Notes under the pieces: generated by a model | Told to the model about the DNA's origin: nothing | What the model saw: the letters and a program-made list of their open reading frames with translations, nothing else | The model's database searches: none | Made by a program: the position numbers and the translations under genes | Shown: positions 17,942-25,726 of the stretch, piece by piece | How the letters are laid out: every line of letters begins with the position of its first letter | How positions within the stretch are numbered: position 1 is the stretch's first letter | DNA from: Burkholderiales bacterium | Lineage (GTDB): Bacteria; Pseudomonadota; Gammaproteobacteria; Burkholderiales; Burkholderiaceae_C | NCBI GenBank assembly: GCA_003963005.1 | Contig: RXJW01000045.1 | Location: 1 to 44,261 of the forward strand | Length of the DNA: 44,261 bases | Reading direction: 5' to 3'

Positions 17942-17962
17942 CCCGCATGGCACCCATGCGGG
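17942..17962. repeat. Perfect 9-bp inverted repeat between Bug and glucarate dehydratase genes
   Basis: Arms CCCGCATGG and CCATGCGGG (17942-17950 and 17954-17962) with a 3-nt loop. It lies 22 bp upstream of the glucarate dehydratase start within the operon. There is no T-run, so it is more likely an mRNA processing or stability hairpin, or a partial attenuator, than a full terminator. Confidence 0.55.
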
Positions 17963-17993
17963 GGCCGGCCAAGCCGGTACGGGGTGGGTGTGT

Positions 17994-18965
17994 TCAATCG
18001 GCGGTGATCTTGCGCTCGGTGATGACTTTCTTCCAACGCTGGAACTCCGCCTGCTGGAACGCCGTGAACTGCTCCGGCGTGTTGGCCACCACCTCGAAGC
18101 CCTGCTCCAGCAGCCTGGGGCGCACGTCCGGCGCATTCAGTGCGGCCACGATGCCGGCGTGCAGCTTCGCCTTGATGTCCGCCGGCAGGCCTTTGGGCGC
18201 CGCCACGGCCTGCCAGGAATACACCTGCAGACCCTTGATGCCCAACTCCTCCGTCGTCGGCACGTCCGGCAGCACGGGCGAGCGCTTGGCGCTCGTTATG
18301 GCCAGCGCCCGCAGCTTGCCGGCCTTGATCTGGGGTAGCGCGGTGTTGAGGTTCATGAAGCTGGCGTCCACCTGGTTGCCGAGCAGGTCGGTCATCACCG
18401 GGCCGCCGCCTTTGTAGGGGATGTGCAGGCCGGAGGTGCCGGTCTGCTGCCAGAAGAGTTCGGCGGTGATGTGGTCGCTGGAGCCGTTGCCGCTGGACGC
18501 GAAGCTCATCTTCTCGGGGTTGGCTTTCAGGAAGGCGAGCACCTCGGCCATCGTCTTGTGCGGTGACGCGGCCGGCACGACGAGCACATTGGGCGCCTGC
18601 ACCGCGACGCTGACGTAGTCGAGGTCCTTGGTCGGGTCATAGCCGATGTTCTTCAGCAGGTGCGGGCCGATGACGAGCGGGCCGAGCGACGTGACGAGCA
18701 GCGTGTAGCCGTCGGGCGCCGCGCGCTTCACCGCGGCGGTGCCGATCGTGCCACCGGCGCCGCCGCGGTTGTCGACGACGAAGTTGCCGCCGATCTTTTC
18801 CTGCAGCTTGTTGCCGAGCAGCCGGGCGATCGCGTCGCTTGACCCGCCCGGTGGGAAGGGCACGAGCAGGGTCACGGGTTTGGCCGGCCAGGAGTCGGCC
18901 TGCGCCGCCAACGGCGCGGCCAGGGCAGCGAGGCTCAGCAGCGCGGAGGTCAGCAGTCGCTTCAT
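17994..18965 (-). CDS. Bug-family tripartite tricarboxylate transporter binding protein
   Basis: A 323-residue periplasmic solute-binding protein of the Bug (TctC) family, which is greatly expanded in Burkholderiales. It has a signal peptide ending near Ala23 (AAQADSWP), then the family opening [16 protein letters not shown] and the GGAGGTIG and PDGYTLL blocks. It sits between kdgD and gudD in one operon, so it probably binds a hexarate such as glucarate or galactarate; that substrate is inference from position only. No TctA or TctB membrane components are present in the window, so it would use permease subunits encoded elsewhere. Confidence 0.9.
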   Translation of the reverse strand: MKRLLTSALLSLAALAAPLAAQADSWPAKPVTLLVPFPPGGSSDAIARLLGNKLQEKIGGNFVVDNRGGAGGTIGTAAVKRAAPDGYTLLVTSLGPLVIGPHLLKNIGYDPTKDLDYVSVAVQAPNVLVVPAASPHKTMAEVLAFLKANPEKMSFASSGNGSSDHITAELFWQQTGTSGLHIPYKGGGPVMTDLLGNQVDASFMNLNTALPQIKAGKLRALAITSAKRSPVLPDVPTTEELGIKGLQVYSWQAVAAPKGLPADIKAKLHAGIVAALNAPDVRPRLLEQGFEVVANTPEQFTAFQQAEFQRWKKVITERKITAD

Positions 18966-19001
18966 GAGTGTCTCCGGTCGTTCTTGTGAAGGGGCGCGGG
19001 C

Positions 19002-19913
19002 CTACTGCGGCCCGAGCGTCTGGATCAAGGCGGCCAGCTGGTCCACTTCGGCCGGCAGCAGGTCGCTCAGGGGCGGGCGAACCGGTCCGGCGCTGTGACC
19101 GACGAGCGTCGCGCCGGCCTTCACGATGGACACGGCATAGCCCTCGCTCTTGTTGCGGATGGCGATGTAGGGCAGGAAGAAGTCGCGGATCAGGCGGTCG
19201 GTGGTGGCCGTGTCGCCGGCCGCATGGGCGCGGTAGAAGTCCATCGCCGTCTTCGGGATGAAGTTGAAGACCGCCGACGAGTACACCGGGCAGCCCATCG
19301 CCTTGTACGCGCCGGCAAAGACCTCGGCCGTGGGCAGGCCGCCCAGGTAGGCGAAGCGATCACCCAGCGTCTGGCGGATGGCGACGAACTTCTCGATGTC
19401 GCCCAGGCCGTCCTTGAAGCCGATCAGGTTGGGGCAGCGGTCGGCCAGCACCTGCAGGCTCTGCGGCGTGAGCTTGCAGGCGCCGCGGTTGTAGACGACG
19501 ACGCCGAAGCGCACGCTCTTGCACACCGCCTCCACGTGGGCGATGAGACCGGCCTGGCTGGCTTCGGTCAGGTAGTGGGGCAGCAGCAGGATGCCCTGCG
19601 CGCCCAGCGCTTCGGCGGCCTGCGCGTACTGGACGGCCAGTCGCGTGCCGCCACCGGCGCCGGCCAGGATCGGGGTGCGGCCCCGGCAGGTGTCCAGCGC
19701 GACGCGGATCACGTCGCGGTACTCGCCGGGCTCCAGCGAGAAGAACTCCCCCGTGCCGCCGGCCGCGAACAGCGCCGAGGCGCCGTAGGGCTGCAACCAT
19801 TCCAGGCGTTCGGCGTAGGCCTTGGGCGCGAAATCGAGCTGCGCGTCGAAGTCGGTCAGCGGGAAGGACAGCAGGCCGGCTTCGAGGACGGCTTTGAGGT
19901 CTTGGGGCGACAT
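19002..19913 (-). CDS. kdgD: 5-dehydro-4-deoxyglucarate dehydratase
   Basis: DapA-superfamily enzyme that converts 5-dehydro-4-deoxy-D-glucarate to 2,5-dioxopentanoate with loss of CO2 and water. The 303-residue protein has GGTGEF at 52-57, the catalytic Tyr141 in VVVYNRG and the Schiff-base Lys167 in IGFKDGLGD. The start ATG at 19913 gives [22 protein letters not shown], the expected beginning. It is the first gene of the minus-strand operon kdgD-bug-gudD-ALDH. A near-ideal operator palindrome (19941-19964) lies 28 bp upstream. The gap to the Bug gene is 36 bp. Confidence 0.93.
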   Translation of the reverse strand: MSPQDLKAVLEAGLLSFPLTDFDAQLDFAPKAYAERLEWLQPYGASALFAAGGTGEFFSLEPGEYRDVIRVALDTCRGRTPILAGAGGGTRLAVQYAQAAEALGAQGILLLPHYLTEASQAGLIAHVEAVCKSVRFGVVVYNRGACKLTPQSLQVLADRCPNLIGFKDGLGDIEKFVAIRQTLGDRFAYLGGLPTAEVFAGAYKAMGCPVYSSAVFNFIPKTAMDFYRAHAAGDTATTDRLIRDFFLPYIAIRNKSEGYAVSIVKAGATLVGHSAGPVRPPLSDLLPAEVDQLAALIQTLGPQ

Positions 19914-19940
19914 GGCGGGCTTTCGGGAGCGAAAAGCAGT

Positions 19941-19964
19941 AAGTTGTAGGTCATCGTACAACTT
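19941..19964. promoter_or_regulatory. Operator for the FadR-type regulator upstream of kdgD
   Basis: Perfect 8-bp inverted repeat AAGTTGTA/TACAACTT with an 8-bp spacer, 28 bp upstream of the kdgD start. The TTGT/ACAA half-sites match those in front of the garD gene, so both probably bind the adjacent GntR/FadR-type protein. Binding here would repress the operon until an inducer is present. Confidence 0.65.
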
Positions 19965-20003
19965 GCGCCGTGGACCCACCTGCTGGTGGAAACCCGAGGA
20001 GGC

Positions 20004-20762
20004 TCAGGCGGCCGGAAGGGTCGCCAGCGCCTGCGCCTTGCGCCGCCGCTCGCGGCTGTTGCTCAGGTGGGTGCGCATGGCCGCGCGGGCAGCGTCGGCA
20101 TCCTGGCTGGCGATGGCGTCGAGGATGTTCTCGTGCTCCGCGTTCACGCGGCGCATGTAGGCCAGACGGTCGGCACTTTGCTCGGCGCTGGCCGCCGCGC
20201 TCAGGCCCGCCTGCTCCAGCCGGGCGCGCGGGATGATCTGGGCACCGAGCGTGGCCATCAACTCGGTGAAATGGGCGTTCTGCGTGGCGCGCGCCACTTC
20301 GAGGTGGAATTGGAAGTCGGCCGCCACCGAGTCCTGGCCCGCCTCCACGGCAGCAATCACCGCATCCAGTGCCCGGCGCAGCGCCGCCAGGTTGGCCTCG
20401 CTGCGGCGTTGGGCGGCCAGCCCTGCGGCCTCGGTCTCCAGGCCGATGCGCAGTTCCAGCACCGCGATCACGTCCTGCAGGGTGTTGAACTGCTCGGGCG
20501 TGATCTTGAACGACGGCCCGTCGCCCGGGCCGATGACGAAGGTGCCGATGCCGTGCCGCGTCTCGACCAGGCCTGCCGCCTGCAGCTTGGACAGCGCCTC
20601 CCGCACCACCGTGCGGCTCACTTCGAAGGCCGCCATGATGGCCGCCTCGGTCGGCAGCTTGGTGCCGGCCGGCAGTTCACCCGAGCGGATGCGCTCACTG
20701 AAGCGCTCGACGACATCGAGGGCCAGGGAGCGCGGCCGGCGGCGGGGCAGGGGGGCGTGCAT
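20004..20762 (-). CDS. GntR-family regulator, FadR subfamily (FCD domain)
   Basis: A 252-residue transcription factor. A winged helix-turn-helix lies at about 11-78 (PTEAAIMAAFEVSRTVVREAL...), followed by an all-helical FCD ligand-binding domain (about 95-235) with the acidic and His residues in DFQFHLEVA and EHENILDAI that usually bind a metal and an organic acid. It is transcribed toward kdgD and divergently from garD, 115 bp away. Candidate operators with TTGT...ACAA half-sites flank it on both sides. It most likely represses the hexarate genes and itself, with galactarate, glucarate or a pathway intermediate as inducer; that ligand is inference. Confidence 0.9.
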   Translation of the reverse strand: MHAPLPRRRPRSLALDVVERFSERIRSGELPAGTKLPTEAAIMAAFEVSRTVVREALSKLQAAGLVETRHGIGTFVIGPGDGPSFKITPEQFNTLQDVIAVLELRIGLETEAAGLAAQRRSEANLAALRRALDAVIAAVEAGQDSVAADFQFHLEVARATQNAHFTELMATLGAQIIPRARLEQAGLSAAASAEQSADRLAYMRRVNAEHENILDAIASQDADAARAAMRTHLSNSRERRRKAQALATLPAA

Positions 20763-20813
20763 TCGCGGGTTTTCCCGAAGTTTTGGACAAGCGGAGGCGT
20801 CTACAGTCGCTCA

Positions 20814-20842
20814 AGTTGTATGACAACTGGACAACGTACAAC
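20814..20842. promoter_or_regulatory. Operator region in the garD/regulator divergent promoter
   Basis: Contains AGTTGT-ATG-ACAACT (20814-20828), whose core TTGTATGACAA fits the FadR-subfamily consensus TNGTNNNACNA exactly. An overlapping wider pair, GTTGTA (20815-20820) and TACAAC (20837-20842), repeats the same half-site. It lies 36-64 bp upstream of garD and 52-80 bp upstream of the regulator start, so it can control both directions. Confidence 0.7.
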
Positions 20843-20877
20843 GCATCGCCCGCACTGTAGCCACTCCCACGCCGGAC

Positions 20878-22467
20878 ATGAACACCGTTGCTTCCCGCCC
20901 CCCGCTGACGCTGCGCATGAACCCGCTGGACAACGTCGCCATCGTCGCCAACGACGGCGGCCTGCCCGCGGGCACGGTGCTGCCGGCAGGGCTGCCCGGC
21001 GCCGGTCTGGTGCTGCTCGACCCGGTGCCGCAGGGCCACAAGCTCGCGCTGCAGGACCTCGCCGAGGGCGACGCGGTGCTGCGCTACGGCGTGCCCATCG
21101 GCTACGCGCGGGCCGCCATTCCTGCCGGCAGCTGGGTGCATGAGCGCCTGCTGCAGATGCCCTCGGCCCGTGCGCTCGAAGGCCTGCCGATGGCGACCGT
21201 GAAGCCCCCGCCCGCCGAGCCGCTCAGCGGCTACACCTTCGAGGGCTATCGCAACCCCGACGGCTCGGTCGGCACGCGCAACATCCTGGCCGTGACCACC
21301 ACCGTGCAGTGCGTGGCCGGCGTCGTCGCCCAGGCCGTGGCGCGCATCAAGGCCGAACTGCTGCCGCTCTATCCGAACGTGGATGACGTCGTCGGCCTGG
21401 AGCACAGCTACGGCTGCGGCGTGGCGATCGACGCGCCTGACGCCCACATCCCGATCCGCACGCTGCGCCACATCTCGCTCAACCCCAACTTCGGCGGCGA
21501 GGTGCTGGTGGTGAGCCTGGGATGCGAGAAGCTTCAGCCGGCGCGGCTGCTGCCGCCAGGGTCATTCCCGCTGGTGGACGAGCGCGAGGCCGCCACCGGC
21601 CCCGACACGGTGTGCCTCCAGGACGATGCCCACGTCGGCTTCATGTCCATGCTCGACGGCATCGTGCAGCGCGCACGGCCGCACCTGGAGCGGCTGAACG
21701 CCCGCCGCCGCGAAACGGTGCCGGCGAGCGAACTGGTCGTGGGCGTGCAGTGCGGTGGCAGCGACGCCTTTTCGGGCGTGACGGCCAACCCGGCCGTGGG
21801 CTTCTGCGCCGACCTGCTGGTGCGCGCCGGTGCCACCGTGATGTTCAGCGAGAACACCGAGGTGCGCGACGCCGTCGAGCAGCTCACGAGCCGCGCGGCC
21901 ACGCCCGAGGTGGCCGAGGGCATCGTGCGCGAACTGGCCTGGTATGACCGCTACCTGGACCGCGGCCGCGTGGACCGCTCAGCCAACACCACCCCGGGCA
22001 ACAAGGCCGGCGGCCTGTCCAACATCGCCGAGAAGGCGATGGGCTCGATCATCAAGAGCGGCAGCTCGGCCATCTCGCATGTGCTGTCGCCGGGCGAGAA
22101 GTTGCGGCGGGACCAGCGCGGCCTCGTCTATGCCGCCACGCCCGCGAGTGACTTCATCTGCGGCACCCTGCAGCTCGCCGCGGGCATGAACCTGCACATC
22201 TTCACCACCGGCCGCGGTACGCCCTATGGCCTGGCGGAATGCCCGGTGGTGAAGGTCGCCACGCGCACGGACCTGGCCCGCCGCTGGCACGACCTGATGG
22301 ACGTCAACGCTGGCCTGATCGCCGATGGCGAGATGACGCTGGAGGACGCCGGCTGGTCGCTGTTCCGCTTGCTGCTGGACGTGGCCAGTGGCCGGCGCAA
22401 GACCTGGGCGGAGCACTGGCGGCTGCACAACGCGCTGGTGCTGTTCAACCCGGCGCCGGTGACCTGA
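20878..22467 (+). CDS. garD: Galactarate dehydratase (UxaA family)
   Basis: Dehydrates meso-galactarate to 5-dehydro-4-deoxyglucarate. The 529-residue protein has an N-terminal SAF-like region followed by the altronate/galactarate dehydratase domains. Conserved cysteine-containing blocks are [15 protein letters not shown] and [27 protein letters not shown] is a strong galactarate dehydratase signature that separates it from altronate dehydratase. The ATG at 20878 follows directly on the divergent operator region. It supplies the second entry point into the pathway completed by kdgD and the aldehyde dehydrogenase on the other strand. Confidence 0.9.
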   Translation: MNTVASRPPLTLRMNPLDNVAIVANDGGLPAGTVLPAGLPGAGLVLLDPVPQGHKLALQDLAEGDAVLRYGVPIGYARAAIPAGSWVHERLLQMPSARALEGLPMATVKPPPAEPLSGYTFEGYRNPDGSVGTRNILAVTTTVQCVAGVVAQAVARIKAELLPLYPNVDDVVGLEHSYGCGVAIDAPDAHIPIRTLRHISLNPNFGGEVLVVSLGCEKLQPARLLPPGSFPLVDEREAATGPDTVCLQDDAHVGFMSMLDGIVQRARPHLERLNARRRETVPASELVVGVQCGGSDAFSGVTANPAVGFCADLLVRAGATVMFSENTEVRDAVEQLTSRAATPEVAEGIVRELAWYDRYLDRGRVDRSANTTPGNKAGGLSNIAEKAMGSIIKSGSSAISHVLSPGEKLRRDQRGLVYAATPASDFICGTLQLAAGMNLHIFTTGRGTPYGLAECPVVKVATRTDLARRWHDLMDVNAGLIADGEMTLEDAGWSLFRLLLDVASGRRKTWAEHWRLHNALVLFNPAPVT

Positions 22468-22472
22468 GTTCG

Positions 22473-22493
22473 GGCCGGGGCGGGCGCCCGGCC
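22473..22493. terminator. GC-rich hairpin between convergent garD and glutamine amidotransferase genes
   Basis: 7-bp arms GGCCGGG/CCCGGCC at 22473-22479 and 22487-22493. A second hairpin, GCCGGCAC with GTGCCGGG, follows within 15 bp. No T-run is visible, so terminator function is inferred from position between convergent genes. Confidence 0.4.
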
Positions 22494-22518
22494 GGCACAA
22501 GGCCGCGGTGCCGGGCGG

Positions 22519-23319
22519 TCAGGCCACGGCGAGGTCGGCCACGCCTTCGCTGACGAAGATGCAGTCGCCGTCCTGGAACACGCGCACCTCGCCGGTCGAG
22601 AACGGCTGCCAGGCTTCGCCGTGCGTCAGCGGCTCGGTGGACACGAGCGCCATCCGGTCGGCGGGGTTGTTGACCGTGGCGAGGTCCACGCTCAGGTCGC
22701 CGTCGCGCAGGGACACCTGGCCGAACGGCGGGCGGCGCTGCAACCAGTGCAGACGGGTGGACGCGTGCGCGAGCATCGCGCGGCCGTCGGTCAGCAGCAG
22801 GTTGAAGCGGCCGTGCTCGGCGATCTCCTGCAGCCAGGGCGTGAGGGTGGCAGCGAGTTCGGGCCAGTCCGGCAGGCGGTCGCCGAAATGCTGCTGCAGG
22901 CGCTGCATCAGCCAGCAGAACGCGCGTTCGCTGTCGGTCTCGCCGGCGGGCGTGAAGTGGCCGTCGAGGGCGGGATGGAAGTCCTTCAGGCAGCCGTTGT
23001 GGGCGAACACCCAGGTGCGGCCCGCCCATTCGCGGCGGAAGGGGTGGCAGTTCTCGACCGAGCGGGCGCCCTGCGTGGCCTTGCGGATGTGGGCCAGGAT
23101 GTTGCGGGCGGGGACCGGGTGCTGGGCGAGGTGACGGGCCAGGGCCGATTCAGCAGCCGGGGTGTCTTCGACGGTCACTTCGCACTGGTCGCCTTCGTAG
23201 AAGGCCACGCCCCAGCCGTCGACATGGTCCGCCGTGCGCCCGCCGCGGGCGGCGAAGCCGCTCAGGGAGAAGGTGGCGGCGGCCGGCTGGCGGCTGTTGA
23301 GGGCGAAAAGCTCACACAT
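22519..23319 (-). CDS. Class II glutamine amidotransferase (YafJ-like)
   Basis: A 266-residue protein with an N-terminal nucleophile Cys2 directly after the start Met (MCELFALN), which fixes the start at 23319. Other Ntn-hydrolase blocks are DGWGVAFYEG, IRKATQG, NCHPF, FAHNGCLKDF and DSERAF. The domain releases ammonia from glutamine; YafJ/EgtC-type stand-alone members mostly have no assigned acceptor. It is a single gene between the hexarate cluster and the carbohydrate locus, and I see no ergothioneine genes nearby, so no pathway is assigned. Confidence 0.9.
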   Translation of the reverse strand: MCELFALNSRQPAAATFSLSGFAARGGRTADHVDGWGVAFYEGDQCEVTVEDTPAAESALARHLAQHPVPARNILAHIRKATQGARSVENCHPFRREWAGRTWVFAHNGCLKDFHPALDGHFTPAGETDSERAFCWLMQRLQQHFGDRLPDWPELAATLTPWLQEIAEHGRFNLLLTDGRAMLAHASTRLHWLQRRPPFGQVSLRDGDLSVDLATVNNPADRMALVSTEPLTHGEAWQPFSTGEVRVFQDGDCIFVSEGVADLAVA

Positions 23320-23492
23320 CGGGCGGGACGGAAGCGGCGGGTGCTGGTGGCAACGCTGCAAGTCTGACGGGGGATGACAGAAATCCCAACAACCGAAATG
23401 GCAGATGCTTATGCCTATGCGGGTTCTCACAGTCTGGCCCCCTCAAGCCCGGGGGCTGGCTGTGGCCCGGGGCCGACAGCGGTGTGGGCGGT

Positions 23493-24503
23493 TCAGCGCA
23501 GGAAGGGCCGCAGCCAGCGCATCTGGGGCTTGTCGCGGCCATCGGCCGTGGGCTCCAGGGACAGGAAGTAGTCGCCCCAGGTCGGGCCGCCGGCCCACCA
23601 GAGCCAGCCGGTCCAGACGTCGGCATTGGCCTGCAGGTGCTGCAGTGCGCCCGTGACGGCCTGCTCGCAGACCGCGTTGGCGCCGCCGCCCAGCTCGCCC
23701 AGGAGGGCACGGCGCTTGTGCTCGCGCAGCCACGCCGTGAAGCGCTTCAGCCGCTCGACACCGATCTCCGGGCTCACGCACGCCGGGTTCGTGCCCGAGC
23801 CGTCCTTGTCGAAGTACTGGTGCACCTCGTAGACCATGTGGTCCAGCGGGTCGCGCACCTGGCCCATGACCTTGGCGTTGGGCGTGCCGTACCAGGTGCT
23901 TTCGAACCAGCTCCACGCGCCGGTGTAGCCGTTGCCGGGCACGGTGATGAGCTGGGTCGCCCCGGTGGCGCGGATCGCGTCGATGGCGGCCTGGGCCGCA
24001 AGGCCCCAGGTCTCGGTGGGCATGTTGCGGGGCTCGTTCACCAGCCCGAACTGCACCCGCGGGTTGTCCTTGAACACGAGGGCCAGGCGCCGCCAGAAGT
24101 CGGCAAAGGCCTCGATCGGCACCTCAGGCCGGCCGACGTGCACGTCCTTGTAGGCGGCGTAGTTGTGCGGGTCCAGCAGCACATGCAGGCCACGGGCCGT
24201 GGTGCCGTCGACGAAGGTGCGCAGCCGGCCGAGTTCGGTCGGGTCCAGCTCGGCCTTCAGCACCGGTTGCAGCCGCTCCCAGCGGAAGGCGATGCGCATC
24301 AGGTTCATGCCCTGCGCCTGGTAGTAGGCGGTGCTGGCCACGCTCGGGTAGACGTAGTCCCTGCCGTGCTCGCCGGGGAAGGGCAGCTTCTCGCCCCATT
24401 CGGCACTGGACAGGCTGATGCCGCGCCAGGGCAGGGGCTGCGCCGCCGCGGCGTGGTAGGCCACGGCCAGGCAAAGGGCGGCGAGCCCTGTCCCGCGCCT
24501 CAT
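23493..24503 (-). CDS. Secreted GH5 endo-beta-1,4-glucanase/glucomannanase
   Basis: A 336-residue glycoside hydrolase family 5 enzyme with a signal peptide (cleavage near Ala20-Ala21). Acid/base Glu157 is in LVNEPRN and nucleophile Glu270 in LLGELGGG. Blocks such as YPSVASTAYYQAQGMNLMRI, LDPHNY, LITVPGNGYTGA and VHQYFDKDGSGT resemble subfamily GH5_5 endoglucanases of Ralstonia type. Members of that group act on beta-1,4-glucan and often on glucomannan, which suits this locus. Its start overlaps the stop of the AGE-family gene by 4 bp (ATGA), so it is translationally coupled as the last gene of a three-gene operon. Confidence 0.9.
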   Translation of the reverse strand: MRRGTGLAALCLAVAYHAAAAQPLPWRGISLSSAEWGEKLPFPGEHGRDYVYPSVASTAYYQAQGMNLMRIAFRWERLQPVLKAELDPTELGRLRTFVDGTTARGLHVLLDPHNYAAYKDVHVGRPEVPIEAFADFWRRLALVFKDNPRVQFGLVNEPRNMPTETWGLAAQAAIDAIRATGATQLITVPGNGYTGAWSWFESTWYGTPNAKVMGQVRDPLDHMVYEVHQYFDKDGSGTNPACVSPEIGVERLKRFTAWLREHKRRALLGELGGGANAVCEQAVTGALQHLQANADVWTGWLWWAGGPTWGDYFLSLEPTADGRDKPQMRWLRPFLR

Positions 24504-25726
24504 GGTGTGCTCCGGGATGCTGGTGCCACACCCAGCGCGGCCAGCACGTCCTGGCAGGCACCCATCGTGTGGTAGTCCGTCTTGCCGGCGGGGCTCTTCT
24601 CGTCGGTGAGCTTGTCGTTGGCGGGGCCGAGGATGCGGTACCACGCGCCATGGCGGTGGTCGACGAAATACGTCCAGGCGTAGTCCCACAGGCGGTCGTA
24701 CCACTGCCAGTAGGCGTCGTCGCCGGTCCGCACCGCGAGCCAGGCAGCGGCGGCCAGGCTTTCGGCCTGCACCCAGAAGTACTTGTCGGCGTCGCACACG
24801 CCGCCGCCCTCGTGCCCGGGCGCGAAGCCATAGACGAGCCCGCCGTGGGCGGCGTCCCAGCCCTCGCGCACGGCCGTGTCGAAGAAATGCCGGGCGGTGG
24901 GCAGCAGCCAGTCGGGTGCTGCGGCACCGAGTCGCCGCTCCAGCATCAGCAGCAGCTTGGCCCATTCGGTCAGGTGACCGGTCTGGTAGCCCCAGGGCCG
25001 GAAGATGTTGGTCTTGTCGTGGCGGTTGTAGTCCCAGTCGGGCGTCCAGTCGGGGCGGTAATGCTCCCAGACGAGGCCGCCGGCCCGTGCCGCCTGGCGC
25101 TGGGCGATCGACGTGGCCAGGGTCAACGCGCGGTCCAGGTAGCGGCCCTCACCCGTGGCGGCATGCGCGGCGAGCATCGCCTCGCAGGCATGCATGTTGG
25201 CGTTCTGGCCGCGGTAGGTGCCGACGCGCCAGTCGGGCGTGGCTTCGTCGGCGTAGAGCTGATGGGCCGGCTCCCAGAAGCGCTGCTCCATCAGGGCGAA
25301 GGTGGCCTCGATGCCCTGACGCGCCCCCGCCACGCCGGCTTCGGTCGCGTGGGCATGAGCGAGCAGCACGAAAGCCAGGCCGTAGGCGTGGTTCGTGGCG
25401 TCGAGCACCCGCGCCTGGCCGGCGTGCCAGTCCAGCACCCAGGCGAAGCCACCGCTCGGTTGCCGGTGGGCGCCGTTCACGAAGGCGAGGGCGTGAGCCA
25501 CGTCCGCCACGGGGCCGCCGAACCAGCGCCAGGCCAATGCATGGTTGAAGACGAAGCGCGTGCTGCTGACGAGATGGCGTGTGCGGCGGTCATAGACCGT
25601 GCCGTCGTCCTTGAAGAAATGGAAACAGCCGCCGCCGGGATCGATGACGCGTGGGGCGTAGAAGGCCAGCGTGTGGCGCATGTGGGCCAGCAGGGCCTCG
25701 GGCTGGCGCAGGTCGGGCCGGTTCAT
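24500..25726 (-). CDS. AGE-family epimerase/isomerase, probable mannose isomerase or related 2-epimerase
   Basis: A 408-residue (alpha/alpha)6-barrel enzyme of the N-acylglucosamine 2-epimerase superfamily. Signature residues are Arg57 (STRFVF), His113 (NHAYGLAF), the RGQNANMH block at 172-179 and the catalytic pair His251 (QTGHLTEW) and His386 (KTDYHTMG). The 135-residue spacing of the two His equals that of YihS His248 and His383, a ketose/aldose isomerase acting on mannose. No signal peptide, so it is cytoplasmic. A good Shine-Dalgarno (AGGAGG) precedes the ATG even though the gene overlaps the esterase stop by 4 bp. In this locus, mannose to fructose conversion feeding the PfkB kinase is the simplest role; cellobiose or mannobiose 2-epimerase is the main alternative. 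Confidence 0.85.
   Translation of the reverse strand: MNRPDLRQPEALLAHMRHTLAFYAPRVIDPGGGCFHFFKDDGTVYDRRTRHLVSSTRFVFNHALAWRWFGGPVADVAHALAFVNGAHRQPSGGFAWVLDWHAGQARVLDATNHAYGLAFVLLAHAHATEAGVAGARQGIEATFALMEQRFWEPAHQLYADEATPDWRVGTYRGQNANMHACEAMLAAHAATGEGRYLDRALTLATSIAQRQAARAGGLVWEHYRPDWTPDWDYNRHDKTNIFRPWGYQTGHLTEWAKLLLMLERRLGAAAPDWLLPTARHFFDTAVREGWDAAHGGLVYGFAPGHEGGGVCDADKYFWVQAESLAAAAWLAVRTGDDAYWQWYDRLWDYAWTYFVDHRHGAWYRILGPANDKLTDEKSPAGKTDYHTMGACQDVLAALGVAPASRSTP

Noticed and set aside
22480..22510. Regulatory palindrome between garD and the amidotransferase gene
   Set aside because: The genes are convergent, so a terminator-like hairpin is the simpler reading.
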